Origin: an uncultured Phascolarctobacterium sp.
GTDB taxonomy: Bacteria > Bacillota > Negativicutes > Acidaminococcales > Acidaminococcaceae
Length of the DNA stretch: 28,460 nucleotides
Direction of reading: 5' to 3'
NCBI RefSeq assembly: GCF_905212365.1
Contig: NZ_CAJMEH010000019.1
Location: 1-28,460, forward strand
The notes beneath the pieces were generated by a model, which was given only the letters and a program-made list of their open reading frames with translations, made no database searches and was not told the origin of the DNA. How positions within the stretch are numbered: position 1 is the stretch's first letter; each line of letters starts with the position of its first letter. This document shows positions 1-6,213 of the stretch, one piece after another. Made by a program: the position numbers and the translations under genes.

Positions 1-365
1 AGCTGCGCCACCAGCCAGTCGTCCTCGCTGTTTAAAACCTCCACGCTGCCTCCCGCCTGACGGTAAAGCTGCATTTCCACCGCCGCATCGCCGCTTAATT
101 GCTCCGGCGCGGCGCCTGCTAAAAAGATACGCACCTGTACGCCGCAGGTCAGCAGCCAACGCCCGGCGCCAAAGCCGTCGCCGCCGTTATTGCCCCCGCC
201 GCAAAAAATCACTACGCGCCCCTCGCGTTCTTCCGGCAAATACTGCAAAACAACGTCGGACACCTGCCTGGCCGCAGCGTCCATCAGCAGCAGTCCTGGT
301 ACGCCGTATTCTGCCGTTGCCAAACGGTCTATTTCTTTCATTTCCTGTGCCGTAACAAGCTTCAT
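1..365 (-). CDS. nnrE: NAD(P)H-hydrate epimerase (YjeF N-terminal domain), 3' end outside window
   Basis: The minus strand reads MKLVTAQEMKEIDRLA and continues open to the window edge. Seen: the N-terminal YjeF signature, with the helix around MKEIDRLA, GVPGLLLMDAAA, and the nucleotide-binding stretch VVIFCGGGNNGGDGFGAGRW at about residues 51-70. Known: this domain epimerises the damaged hydrated cofactors NADHX and NADPHX. In many bacteria it is fused to a C-terminal ADP-dependent dehydratase (NnrD), which would lie outside the window, so I cannot tell whether this copy is bifunctional. The ATG at 365 lies 3 nt after the acpS stop, and the RBS (GGAGGA) sits in the end of acpS. The acpS-nnr pair is a common Firmicutes arrangement. 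The identification is firm; the full length is unknown. Confidence 0.93.
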   Translation of the reverse strand, partial: MKLVTAQEMKEIDRLATAEYGVPGLLLMDAAARQVSDVVLQYLPEEREGRVVIFCGGGNNGGDGFGAGRWLLTCGVQVRIFLAGAAPEQLSGDAAVEMQLYRQAGGSVEVLNSEDDWLVAQ

Positions 366-368
366 GTC

Positions 369-740
369 CTAATCCTCCATTACTACATAGGCCATCGCCG
401 TCTCGCGGGCATGGCTCATACTCAAAAAAATTCGCTTTACTCCCAATTCATCTGCCAGCTGCCGGTGATAGCCCGCAAGCTGCACTGACGGTTTGCCTAA
501 CTCATCGTTAGTAACGCTTATTTCCGTCAGCGAACCGCCGCGCAGACCCGTGCCTAACGCTTTCAGCACCGCCTCCTTGGCGGCAAAGCGCACGGCAAAG
601 CTGGCTGCCGCCTGCTGTCCCCGGCTTTCGCAATAGGCTATTTCCCCTGGGGCAAACACCCTGCGCTTAAAGGCTTCGCTTTGCACAGCCTTTTTTATTC
701 TCGCTATTTCAATAATATCGCAGCCTACTCCCAGCAGCAT
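369..740 (-). CDS. acpS: holo-[acyl-carrier-protein] synthase
   Basis: This enzyme transfers 4'-phosphopantetheine from CoA to the serine of apo-acyl carrier protein in the cytoplasm, enabling fatty acid synthesis. The 123-aa product has the usual AcpS length. It begins MLLGVGCDIIEI, containing the metal-binding Asp at residue 8. It has the core SFAVRFAAKEAVLKALGTG, whose Glu is the second metal ligand, and the C-terminal SMSHARETAMAYVV. The reading frame stays open upstream to 872, but that extension does not look like AcpS. The ATG at 740 has AGAAGGG 9 nt upstream; the ATG at 749 directly abuts that RBS. It is followed 3 nt later by the nnr gene, so the two are probably co-transcribed. The upstream DNA is AT-rich and holds a plausible promoter. 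Confidence 0.95.
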   Translation of the reverse strand: MLLGVGCDIIEIARIKKAVQSEAFKRRVFAPGEIAYCESRGQQAAASFAVRFAAKEAVLKALGTGLRGGSLTEISVTNDELGKPSVQLAGYHRQLADELGVKRIFLSMSHARETAMAYVVMED

Positions 741-767
741 TAGCTTCATCCCTTCTACAGCTTGATA

Positions 768-797
768 ACTATATTTTATTCTTTTTGTAAGCGGCAA
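768..797 (-). promoter_or_regulatory. candidate sigma-A promoter for acpS-nnr
   Basis: The minus strand reads TTGCCG, 18 nt, TATAGT, placing the likely transcription start about 20 nt before the acpS start codon. It lies between the terminator at 883-924 and acpS. The -35 matches the consensus at four of six bases and the -10 at five of six. This is a motif reading only. Confidence 0.4.
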
Positions 798-882
798 AAT
801 CCTTTTTTTGCACATATTTTTCACAAAAAAATAAAGAAGTGCACCGTGCAGCTTCATAGCGCAGCGCAACACTTTATGCTAT

Positions 883-924
883 AAAAAAGCGGCGGCCTTG
901 AACGGATAAATTTCAAAGCCGCCG
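883..924 (-). terminator. rho-independent terminator after the DUF1266/membrane-protein operon
   Basis: Arms at 890-900 and 914-924 pair over 11 bp (CGGCGGC core) with one mismatch and a 13-nt loop. On the minus strand the stem is followed by TTTTTTAT. It lies 18 nt past the stop of the gene at 942-1481. Confidence 0.8.
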
Positions 925-941
925 TTGGGGTTAAAATATTT

Positions 942-1481
942 TTAGATTTTTTTTAGGTATTGGAAAAACGCATTAAGCGCATCCTCCTGCGGAGCGCCAA
1001 AACAATCTTTCAGCTGATATTTAAAAGACTTTTTAATATTTCCAATATGGATAACTACTTTTTTACTGCTTTCATCAATCTCTGTCCTGGTAATCGCGGA
1101 GTATGGAATATACTCATTTTCTTCCGTTTTATTGCCTACGAAAAGATTGGCAGCCAATTGTTTTTTCCAATCAAAAAATGGCGTAGTATCCTCATATTTT
1201 GCCAGCGTTTGCGTAAACGGATTAGATTTAGCCGGTATAAACCGCATGCCGCCCTTATCATAGGCAACTACCCAAATATGCTGTGCGTTAATAGCATCTT
1301 CCAAAAGATTTATAACGGAAAACGAAGCTTCTTGTAAGCAAGGATATTCCTGCACAGCAAATTCTTTCATACGCTCTTGTGCCTTGCCAACAGCTTTTGC
1401 CCTTCGCGCAGACATAAACACCATAAAAATAACGCCAAAAACAATTACTGCTGCCGGAATAATTAACATTGTATAATCCAT
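942..1481 (-). CDS. hypothetical membrane-anchored protein, 179 aa
   Basis: I do not recognise the family. Residues 3-23 (MDYTMLIIPAAVIVFGVIFM...) form one hydrophobic helix followed by a basic stretch (ARRAKAVGKAQERMK), consistent with an N-terminal membrane anchor and a cytoplasmic soluble domain. The rest is a mixed alpha/beta domain. It has two features of PH-like or YcxB-like domains: a stretch around EYIPYSAITRTEIDESSKKVVIHI and a closing amphipathic helix (EDALNAFFQYLKKI). That resemblance is a weak inference. The ATG has GAGGAG 9 nt upstream. The gene starts 20 nt after the DUF1266 gene and is followed by a strong terminator, so the two genes form one transcription unit. Base composition is more AT-rich than the flanking core genes. 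Confidence 0.75.
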   Translation of the reverse strand: MDYTMLIIPAAVIVFGVIFMVFMSARRAKAVGKAQERMKEFAVQEYPCLQEASFSVINLLEDAINAQHIWVVAYDKGGMRFIPAKSNPFTQTLAKYEDTTPFFDWKKQLAANLFVGNKTEENEYIPYSAITRTEIDESSKKVVIHIGNIKKSFKYQLKDCFGAPQEDALNAFFQYLKKI

Positions 1482-1501
1482 TTTCTACATCTCCTCATTG
1501 T

Positions 1502-2215
1502 TTAAAATGCACACTGCTTCCACGGGCTTTCTTCATTATCCAAAAGACTTTGCGCTATGGTAATGATGCCGGTCAAGGACATCGTATTTCCCGACCACAT
1601 CGCTCTGCCGATAACATAACCGCTTGCAAATTCTTTCCATGAACGGTAATGCTCTTTGCTGGTTTGACGCGCGTTGTTTATATAGCTCCACGCCTCGTCG
1701 TCAGAAATATATCCTACATCAAAGCAGCAGCGCGTGACTAAAACCAATCTACCCATGTCCCACGCAGCAATAGAGCAATCAAATAAATCTGCTTTTGAGC
1801 TTATAAAAGCTTCTTCGATTAACACATCCATAGATTCCTGCAAATTAGAAAAGTATTCTTTAAGGCGGTCAATATCCTCCTCGTCAAGCTCAACTGCATT
1901 TATTTCCGTTTCGCGGCCCGATACAACGCCTTTGATAACATCAAAATACACTCTATGACCACTGGTATACAGCCATTCCAAGGTTTCAAGCGCTGATGCT
2001 CTGTCCACAATACCATAATAATTGGACAGGTTTTCTTTAATTTCAGACATCTTTTCTCCGGTAGACAAGCTGTCGCAGAAATAACCAGTCTGCTCTGCAT
2101 TAATTGCGCCGATATTGATTGCGGAAAATTGTTCTGGCGTTAAATTTGGCGGTACAGGATTTTTCTTATACTCCTCACTATCGAAAAAGCGAGAAAGAAC
2201 GCCTAAAAAACTCAT
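1502..2215 (-). CDS. DUF1266 domain-containing protein, 237 aa
   Basis: The C-terminal half carries the DUF1266 signature: AAWDMGRLVLVTRCCFDVGY, then SDDEAWSYI, SWKEFASGYVIGRAMW and a closing helix. Proteins with this domain (E. coli YbeU/YbeR group) are of unknown function and are scattered among accessory loci. The frame is open up to 2323, but the ATG at 2215 (MSFLGVLSRFF) has a strong RBS, GAAGGGAG 8 nt upstream; the N-terminal extension would be lysine- and leucine-rich and unlike the family. An NLTPEQFSAINIGAIN segment at about residues 24-39 is typical of the family's N-terminus. It is transcribed from the extended -10 promoter at about 2346 and is followed 20 nt later by the membrane protein gene. 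Confidence 0.82.
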   Translation of the reverse strand: MSFLGVLSRFFDSEEYKKNPVPPNLTPEQFSAINIGAINAEQTGYFCDSLSTGEKMSEIKENLSNYYGIVDRASALETLEWLYTSGHRVYFDVIKGVVSGRETEINAVELDEEDIDRLKEYFSNLQESMDVLIEEAFISSKADLFDCSIAAWDMGRLVLVTRCCFDVGYISDDEAWSYINNARQTSKEHYRSWKEFASGYVIGRAMWSGNTMSLTGIITIAQSLLDNEESPWKQCAF

Positions 2216-2345
2216 GTTAAAAACTCCCTTCGTATTTAATATTTTAAAACAAAAAGACACTCTCATGCGCACAGTTACCTGCACGCACAAGAGCGCCAAT
2301 TTTAACAATATAAGTTTGGGCATGACAAAAACCCGATACTACATA

Positions 2346-2354
2346 ATTATAGCA
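2346..2354 (-). promoter_or_regulatory. extended -10 promoter for the DUF1266 operon
   Basis: The minus strand reads TGCTATAAT, a perfect extended -10. No good -35 lies 16-18 nt upstream; that position falls inside the CTTG-type tetranucleotide repeat. Leader length to the start codon is about 125 nt. A TTGACA occurs further upstream but not at promoter spacing. Confidence 0.55.
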
Positions 2355-2361
2355 CCGCTCC

Positions 2362-2378
2362 GCTTGCTTGCTTGCTTG
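2362..2378. repeat. GCTT tetranucleotide microsatellite, 4.25 copies
   Basis: Four full GCTT units plus one G lie immediately upstream of the extended -10 at 2346, covering the place where a -35 element would sit. Confidence 0.85.
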
Positions 2379-2495
2379 AGAATGGCAGAAGTCATGGCGT
2401 TTGTCAATCCCTTTCTATGAGTATTTATAGAAATATTTTATCATGTTATTCTTAGTATTGCAATAATTATATGTAGGCTATACATGAAGCCGCTA

Positions 2496-2702
2496 TTACT
2501 TGACAGATTGATAAAAAGCTCTGAAATAATCAGGACCATTAGCCCACAGCCCTGTATCAAAATTATAGAGAGCATCATATGCAGGTGAGTTAATAATTTT
2601 ATTCCTAGCTTCTTGGCGGCTAATTCCTTCATCATCTGCCATGTCCACAATAGCATCTGTCAAAATCAAATCTGCACAAAAAGCTTTCTGCTCATAGCTC
2701 AT
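2496..2702 (-). CDS. small acidic protein, partner of the decayed DUF3990 gene, 68 aa
   Basis: The product runs MSYEQKAFCADLILTDAI and ends DYFRAFYQSVK. It is acidic, helical and lacks membrane segments. A central LYNFDTGLWANGPDYF motif recalls small Firmicutes proteins encoded next to DUF3990/DUF3791 genes (recollection, not a search). The ATG at 2702 has GGAGGTG 7 nt upstream and overlaps the end of the DUF3990 remnant (ATGAGCTATGA), so it was translationally coupled to it. The overlap and the small size suggest the antitoxin or immunity half of a two-gene module whose effector has decayed. That role is inference. A longer start at 2720 is possible but has no RBS. Confidence 0.7.
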   Translation of the reverse strand: MSYEQKAFCADLILTDAIVDMADDEGISRQEARNKIINSPAYDALYNFDTGLWANGPDYFRAFYQSVK

Positions 2703-2874
2703 ATTTACACACCTCCACAACCTTCAAACAAGAAACAGCTCTTTGGCTAAGAAAACAATACTGTTCCTTTAGTCTGTCAGGCAAAAGCAACGATATTGCT
2801 ATTTGAGCTGAACGCTCATCAGCTATTGAACCATACAAGCCAGCGAGATATGTTGTAATAACAGGAATAGAATT
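2692..2874 (-). pseudogene. C-terminal remnant of a DUF3990 (ADP-ribosyltransferase-like) protein
   Basis: An open 60-codon stretch with no start ends in TGA at 2692-2694. It contains YGSIADERS, then LLPDRLKEQYCFLSQRAVSC and LKVVEV. This matches the usual C-terminal pattern of DUF3990 proteins: a 'G-IADD/E' segment, then 'LKEQYCF..QKAI..LKVVEV'. An in-frame TGA precedes it at 2875-2877 and the remaining two-thirds of the domain is missing, including the nucleotide-binding N-terminus. The fragment abuts the 3' end of nth with about 50 nt between. DUF3990 is thought to belong to the ART superfamily (established family opinion). The assignment here is from pattern memory and should be searched. 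Confidence 0.6.
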
Positions 2875-2925
2875 TCATCAAGCACAGTATCGCCCCCGAA
2901 CATTTGCAATTTCTATATATAATTT

Positions 2926-3564
2926 TTACTCCAAATTCTTTTCTTTAAAAGGACATTCCTCCAGCAGCACGCATTCCTTGCACAAGGGCTTGCGCGCCTT
3001 GCAGACCTTGCGCCCGTGCCAAATAAACCAATGATGAGCGTCGCTCCACTTTTCTATAGGAATCGCCTTCTGCAGTTCCTTTTCCGTCGCCAGCGGGTCG
3101 GCGCCCTTTGCCATGCCCAAACGGTGGGACACACGGAACACATGGGTATCCACAGCGATAGCCGGCACATTATAGACAATGCTGGCCACCACGTTAGCCG
3201 TCTTTTGCCCCACGCCCGGCAGCTGCATCAGCGTTTTGATTTCGCTGGGCACAGTGCTGTCGAACTTTTCCACCAGCATGTGGCAGGTGCCCAAAAGATT
3301 CTTCGCCTTAGCGTGATACAAGCCGCAGTCGCGTATTTCCGCCTCCATCTGCTCCTGGGTAAGCGCCCCCATCTTCTCCGGCGTGTTCAGCCGCGGAAAA
3401 ATGCGACTGGTAATCACGTTCACCCGGTCATCGGTGCATTGGGCGGATAAAATCACCGCCACCAGCAGCTCGAAAGGCGAATTATAATGAAGCGCCGTTT
3501 TGGTGTCCTTATAGGTCGCCTCTAAAATATTTAAAATTGCTTCTCGCTTTGCTTTGCGCAGCAT
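2926..3564 (-). CDS. nth: endonuclease III
   Basis: This is a bifunctional DNA glycosylase/AP lyase that removes oxidised pyrimidines in base excision repair. The 212-aa length is normal. The helix-hairpin-helix LPGVGQKTANVVASI carries the catalytic Lys (the K of GQKTA). The catalytic Asp is in AIAVDTHVFRVSHRLG. The [4Fe-4S] cluster motif C-x6-C-x2-C-x5-C is complete near the C-terminus (CKARKPLCKECVLLEEC). The start ATG overlaps the stop of the upstream UPF0210 gene (TGATG), indicating translational coupling. It is the last gene of an ACT-PFL-nth operon. No clear hairpin terminator follows; the DUF3990 remnant begins about 50 nt downstream. Confidence 0.96.
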   Translation of the reverse strand: MLRKAKREAILNILEATYKDTKTALHYNSPFELLVAVILSAQCTDDRVNVITSRIFPRLNTPEKMGALTQEQMEAEIRDCGLYHAKAKNLLGTCHMLVEKFDSTVPSEIKTLMQLPGVGQKTANVVASIVYNVPAIAVDTHVFRVSHRLGMAKGADPLATEKELQKAIPIEKWSDAHHWFIWHGRKVCKARKPLCKECVLLEECPFKEKNLE

Positions 3565-4925
3565 CAGTTCGTCAAACTCCTTACGGGCGCCGGGATCCGT
3601 CCGCCGCGGGAAATAAATTTATCGGCGCTGAATTTATTCACGGCAATAATGGGCGCGTAACCCAGCAGGCCGCCGAATTCCACAGTTTCGCCCACGCCCT
3701 TGCCCGGCACGGGAATCAGGCGCACGGCGGTTGTCTTATTATTAATCATGCCGATAGCCGCCTCGTCCGCAATAATAGCGGCAATGGTGCTGGCCGTAGT
3801 ATCGCCGGGAATGGCGATCATATCCAGGCCGACGGAACAAACGCAGGTCATAGCCTCCAGCTTTTCCAAAGTCAGGCAGCCGCGCTCCACAGCGGCAATC
3901 ATGCCCGCATCCTCGCTGACGGGGATAAAAGCGCCGCTCAAGCCGCCCACATAGCTGGACGCCATCAGGCCGCCCTTTTTCACCGCGTCGTTCAGCATAG
4001 CCAACGCCGCCGTGGTGCCGGGGCCGCCGCAGCATTCCAAACCGATTTCTTCCAATATATGCGCTACCGAATCGCCCACCGCAGGCGTCGGAGCCAGGGA
4101 AAGGTCGATAATGCCGAATTGGGTATTCAGGCGGCGGGCAGCCTCCTGCGCCACCAGCTGCCCCACGCGGGTAATCTTAAAGGCCGTCTTTTTAATGGTT
4201 TCGGCCACCGTGCCGATATCGCCGTCCTTAACCTGCTCCAAAGCGTATTTAACCACGCCGGGGCCGCTGACGCCGACGTTAATGACGCTCTCCGGCTCGG
4301 TCACGCCCAGGAAAGCGCCCGCCATAAAGGGATTATCGGGCACAGCGTTGCAGAATACAACTAATTTAGCGCAGCCCAAAGCGTCGCGGTCGGCGGTGCG
4401 TTCCGCCGTCGCTTTAATCACCTCGCCCATTTGCCGCACCGCGTCCATATTGATGCCGCACTTCGTCGAACCCACGCTGACGGAGGAGCAAACGATATCG
4501 GTAACGGCCAGCGCTTCGGGAATGGAAGCGATTAAATTACGGTCGCCCTTAGTATAGCCCTTGTCCACCAACGCGGAAAAGCCGCCGATAAAATTAACCC
4601 CGACCTCTTTGCCCGCTTTATCCAACGCTTTAGCCAGCGGCACATAATCGCTGCCGTCGCAACTTTCGCCCACCATGGAAACAGGCGTTACGGAAATGCG
4701 CTTATTGATGATGGGCACGCCCAGCTCCAACTCCAGGTCCTCGCCGGTCTTTACCAGCTTAGCGGCCTTGTTGCAGATTTTATCATAAATTTTCTGCGCC
4801 GTTACCTGCATATCCGGATGGCAGCAATCACGCAGGCTGATGCCCATGGTGATGGTGCGCACATCCAGCTTGTTTTCGGTAATCATGCGCGTAGTTTCTA
4901 AAATATCCTGCGAATTAAACAGCAT
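3564..4925 (-). CDS. PFL family protein (UPF0210/DUF711), 453 aa
   Basis: This is a full-length member of the UPF0210 family, which is related by fold to pyruvate formate-lyase/glycyl-radical barrels but lacks a demonstrated reaction. Seen: the N-terminal DVRTITMGISLRDC, the cysteine-containing GESCDGSDYVPLA and TDIVCSSVSVGSTKCGINMD, the glycine-rich GGPGTTAALAMLNDAVKKGG, and the closing FGGLLGYAPIIAVNKFSADKF with GGRIPAP. It follows the ACT-domain gene by 9 nt, with GGAGG over that gene's stop codon, and overlaps nth by one base. The ACT-UPF0210 gene pair is conserved across Firmicutes and archaea and suggests regulation by a small-molecule ligand. The substrate is unknown. Confidence 0.93.
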   Translation of the reverse strand: MLFNSQDILETTRMITENKLDVRTITMGISLRDCCHPDMQVTAQKIYDKICNKAAKLVKTGEDLELELGVPIINKRISVTPVSMVGESCDGSDYVPLAKALDKAGKEVGVNFIGGFSALVDKGYTKGDRNLIASIPEALAVTDIVCSSVSVGSTKCGINMDAVRQMGEVIKATAERTADRDALGCAKLVVFCNAVPDNPFMAGAFLGVTEPESVINVGVSGPGVVKYALEQVKDGDIGTVAETIKKTAFKITRVGQLVAQEAARRLNTQFGIIDLSLAPTPAVGDSVAHILEEIGLECCGGPGTTAALAMLNDAVKKGGLMASSYVGGLSGAFIPVSEDAGMIAAVERGCLTLEKLEAMTCVCSVGLDMIAIPGDTTASTIAAIIADEAAIGMINNKTTAVRLIPVPGKGVGETVEFGGLLGYAPIIAVNKFSADKFISRGGRIPAPVRSLTN

Positions 4926-4934
4926 GGCGTCCTC

Positions 4935-5204
4935 CTATATGCGGTGCATAGCGGTAAAGATTTCTTCGCTTTGCAGACGGATTTCCACGCCGATGTCCTT
5001 GCCCAAAGCGGACATAGTATCGCGAGCCTGCGCCAAGGTTACGCCTGCTCCCGTCATATCGGCTATCAGCACCATATTAAAAAAGCCCTGCATAATATTC
5101 TGGTTGATATTGATGATGTTAATATTCATGTCGGCCAGCGCGTTGCTTACGCGCGCAATAATGCCGACCTTGTCCTTACCTACGATTGTTAAAACGACCT
5201 GCAT
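4935..5204 (-). CDS. ACT domain-containing protein (UPF0237), 89 aa
   Basis: This is a single ACT domain (beta-alpha-beta-beta-alpha-beta): MQVVLTIVGKDKVGIIARVS at residues 1-20, then ININNI-like strands around NINIININQNIMQGFF, MVLIADM and the final helix and strand. ACT domains bind amino acids or similar ligands and act as allosteric sensors. Stand-alone UPF0237 members sit next to UPF0210 genes, as here. The ATG at 5204 has AAAGGGGG 8 nt upstream; an upstream in-frame start at 5228 would add eight residues containing the RBS. It is the first gene of the operon, driven by the promoter at 5265-5294. Confidence 0.92.
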   Translation of the reverse strand: MQVVLTIVGKDKVGIIARVSNALADMNINIININQNIMQGFFNMVLIADMTGAGVTLAQARDTMSALGKDIGVEIRLQSEEIFTAMHRI

Positions 5205-5264
5205 CGTCTTGTCCCCCTTTAATGCCAAATAAAACAGACAGCTTGCGAAGCGCTGCGTATAGTT

Positions 5265-5294
5265 ATTATATCACAACCAAACTAAACTTGTCTT
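5265..5294 (-). promoter_or_regulatory. promoter of the ACT-PFL-nth operon
   Basis: The minus strand reads AAGACA, 18 nt, TATAAT, with a TGA directly before TATAAT giving an extended -10. The predicted leader is about 55 nt. It sits just downstream of the histidine-kinase remnant's stop codon at 5303. Confidence 0.7.
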
Positions 5295-5302
5295 GTATAC
5301 AT

Positions 5303-5460
5303 TCAATAAGGCATTTGCTTGGGAAACTTCAAGATGAACTCCGTCCCCTGGCCTAGCGTGCTGTTCACGCGCACCGTTCCCTTGTGGAAGATTACGCCGT
5401 GCTTAACGATGGACAAGCCAAGGCCCGTACCTTCAACCGCTTTATCGTGCAGGCGCAGCA
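5303..5460 (-). pseudogene. histidine kinase C-terminal fragment (PhoR-like ATPase domain)
   Basis: In the frame ending at TGA 5303-5305 the minus strand reads DKAVEGTGLGLSIVKHGV, then GTVRVNSTLGQGTEFILKFP. This is the G1 box (GTGLGLSIVKH) and G2-like box (GQGTEF) of a HATPase_c domain. The dimerisation helix with the phospho-His, the N box and all sensor sequence are absent. The upstream side joins the response-regulator fragment in a different frame at a CTGCGC-rich spot (about 5450-5470). It has no start codon or RBS, so it cannot make a functional kinase. Confidence 0.85.
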
Positions 5461-5760
5461 GCGCAGTACGGCCTTGATGCGCGCCACCATTTCCAGCATA
5501 CCAAAGGGCTTGGCGATGTAATCGTCGGCCCCGCTGTCCAGCCCCTTGACCTTATCAAACTCCGAGCCCTTGGCCGTGGCCATAATCACGGGAATAGCGG
5601 CATAACGCTTATCGGCGCGCAAACGGCGCAGGATGCTGACGCCATCCTCGTCCGGCAGCATAATATCCAAAACTATCAGCTGGGGCACGCGCTTTTCCAG
5701 ATCGGCAAACAGCTCGCGTCCGCTGCCGGCGCTGTAAAATCTGCGTAAAAAACGCGAAGC
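5461..5760 (-). pseudogene. response regulator receiver-domain fragment (PhoP/OmpR-like)
   Basis: An open frame at 5392-5808 contains most of a REC domain. It shows SGRELFADLEKRVPQLIVLD with the phospho-acceptor Asp in LDIMLPDEDG, the conserved Thr in MATAKG, and Lys in AKPFGMLEMVARIKAVLR. The first 20-25 residues are missing, including the acidic metal-binding pair, as is the whole winged-helix output domain. The frame then runs out of frame into the kinase remnant. The order REC then kinase matches a phoP-phoR operon from which an internal segment was deleted. The N-terminal side is replaced by a long hairpin (5779-5817). No RBS precedes the first ATG of the frame. Likely non-functional. 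Confidence 0.85.
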
Positions 5761-5778
5761 CAAACCCTCTTTATGCAA

Positions 5779-5817
5779 AAGAAGCTGATACAGAAATCTG
5801 TTCTGCATCAGCTTCTT
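5779..5817. terminator. strong 16-bp hairpin, possibly a terminator
   Basis: Arms 5779-5795 and 5801-5817 pair at 16 of 17 positions (one A-C mismatch) around a 5-nt loop. On the minus strand it ends in CTTTTGC; on the plus strand it is followed by an AT-rich ATATTTTAT. It marks the edge between the decayed receiver domain and the accessory segment. It could end transcription from either side. Confidence 0.55.
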
Positions 5818-5880
5818 ATATTTTATAGCTTATTCAAACTCGCCAAATGAAATCGCGTTCTAAACTTTTCTGTATAGGCG

Positions 5881-5975
5881 ATTTGATTCCATTTGACTTG
5901 ATTTGATACCAGTTATCCAAGTCCTTTTAGGTATCCGACTTTCTGCTATCAAAAAGCTATCAGGGGCCGCTATCA
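5881..5975. repeat. two sets of short phased direct repeats in a gene-free stretch
   Basis: ATTTGA occurs at 5881, 5891 and 5901, exactly 10 bp apart, and again (ATTTGAC) at 6011. GCTATCA occurs at 5945, 5956 and 5969. The whole 5820-6213 stretch has no convincing gene; a 60-codon open frame at 5860-6042 lacks an RBS and recognisable homology. Helically phased short repeats at the end of an accessory block resemble integrase arm-binding sites or iterons. That is inference. Confidence 0.5.
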
Positions 5976-6179
5976 CACCTAAAATATTACCCACGCATTG
6001 TTTAAATACTATTTGACACTTTAAAGCATTGTAGAATCTCACCGTTTGGCCTATCCAGGTTTCTACGATATTGCTAAGTTGAATCTATATCCCGCCGTAT
6101 AAACCAAAGATGAGTCCCACAGAACAAATTTGGAAAGAATTCTGAAAGCGCGGTTTTCATAATAAAGCATTTGCTTCTC

Positions 6180-6200
6180 TGTAAAAAGTATGCTTTTACA
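6180..6200 (-). terminator. weak AT-rich hairpin after the helicase gene
   Basis: TGTAAAA at 6180-6186 pairs with TTTTACA at 6194-6200, about 14 nt past the helicase stop. The stem is AT-only apart from one G-C pair, so termination efficiency is doubtful. Confidence 0.3.
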
Positions 6201-6213
6201 TGGTTCCTCTGCG

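Noticed and set aside
741..872. N-terminal extension of acpS to 872
   Set aside because: The extra 44 residues are Lys-rich and unlike AcpS, cover the likely promoter, and the ATG at 740 has a well-spaced RBS.
3537..4557. Long plus-strand open frames of 275 and 181 codons opposite the UPF0210 gene
   Set aside because: Antisense to a strongly conserved gene; compositionally biased, with no RBS and no recognisable motifs.
5881..5975. Possible CRISPR array
   Set aside because: Repeats are only 6-7 bp with 3-6 bp gaps; no 24-40-bp repeats or spacers are present, and no cas genes are in the window.
5860..6042. 60-codon minus-strand frame between the helicase and the receiver-domain remnant
   Set aside because: No RBS, no family match, overlaps the phased repeats; treated as non-coding.
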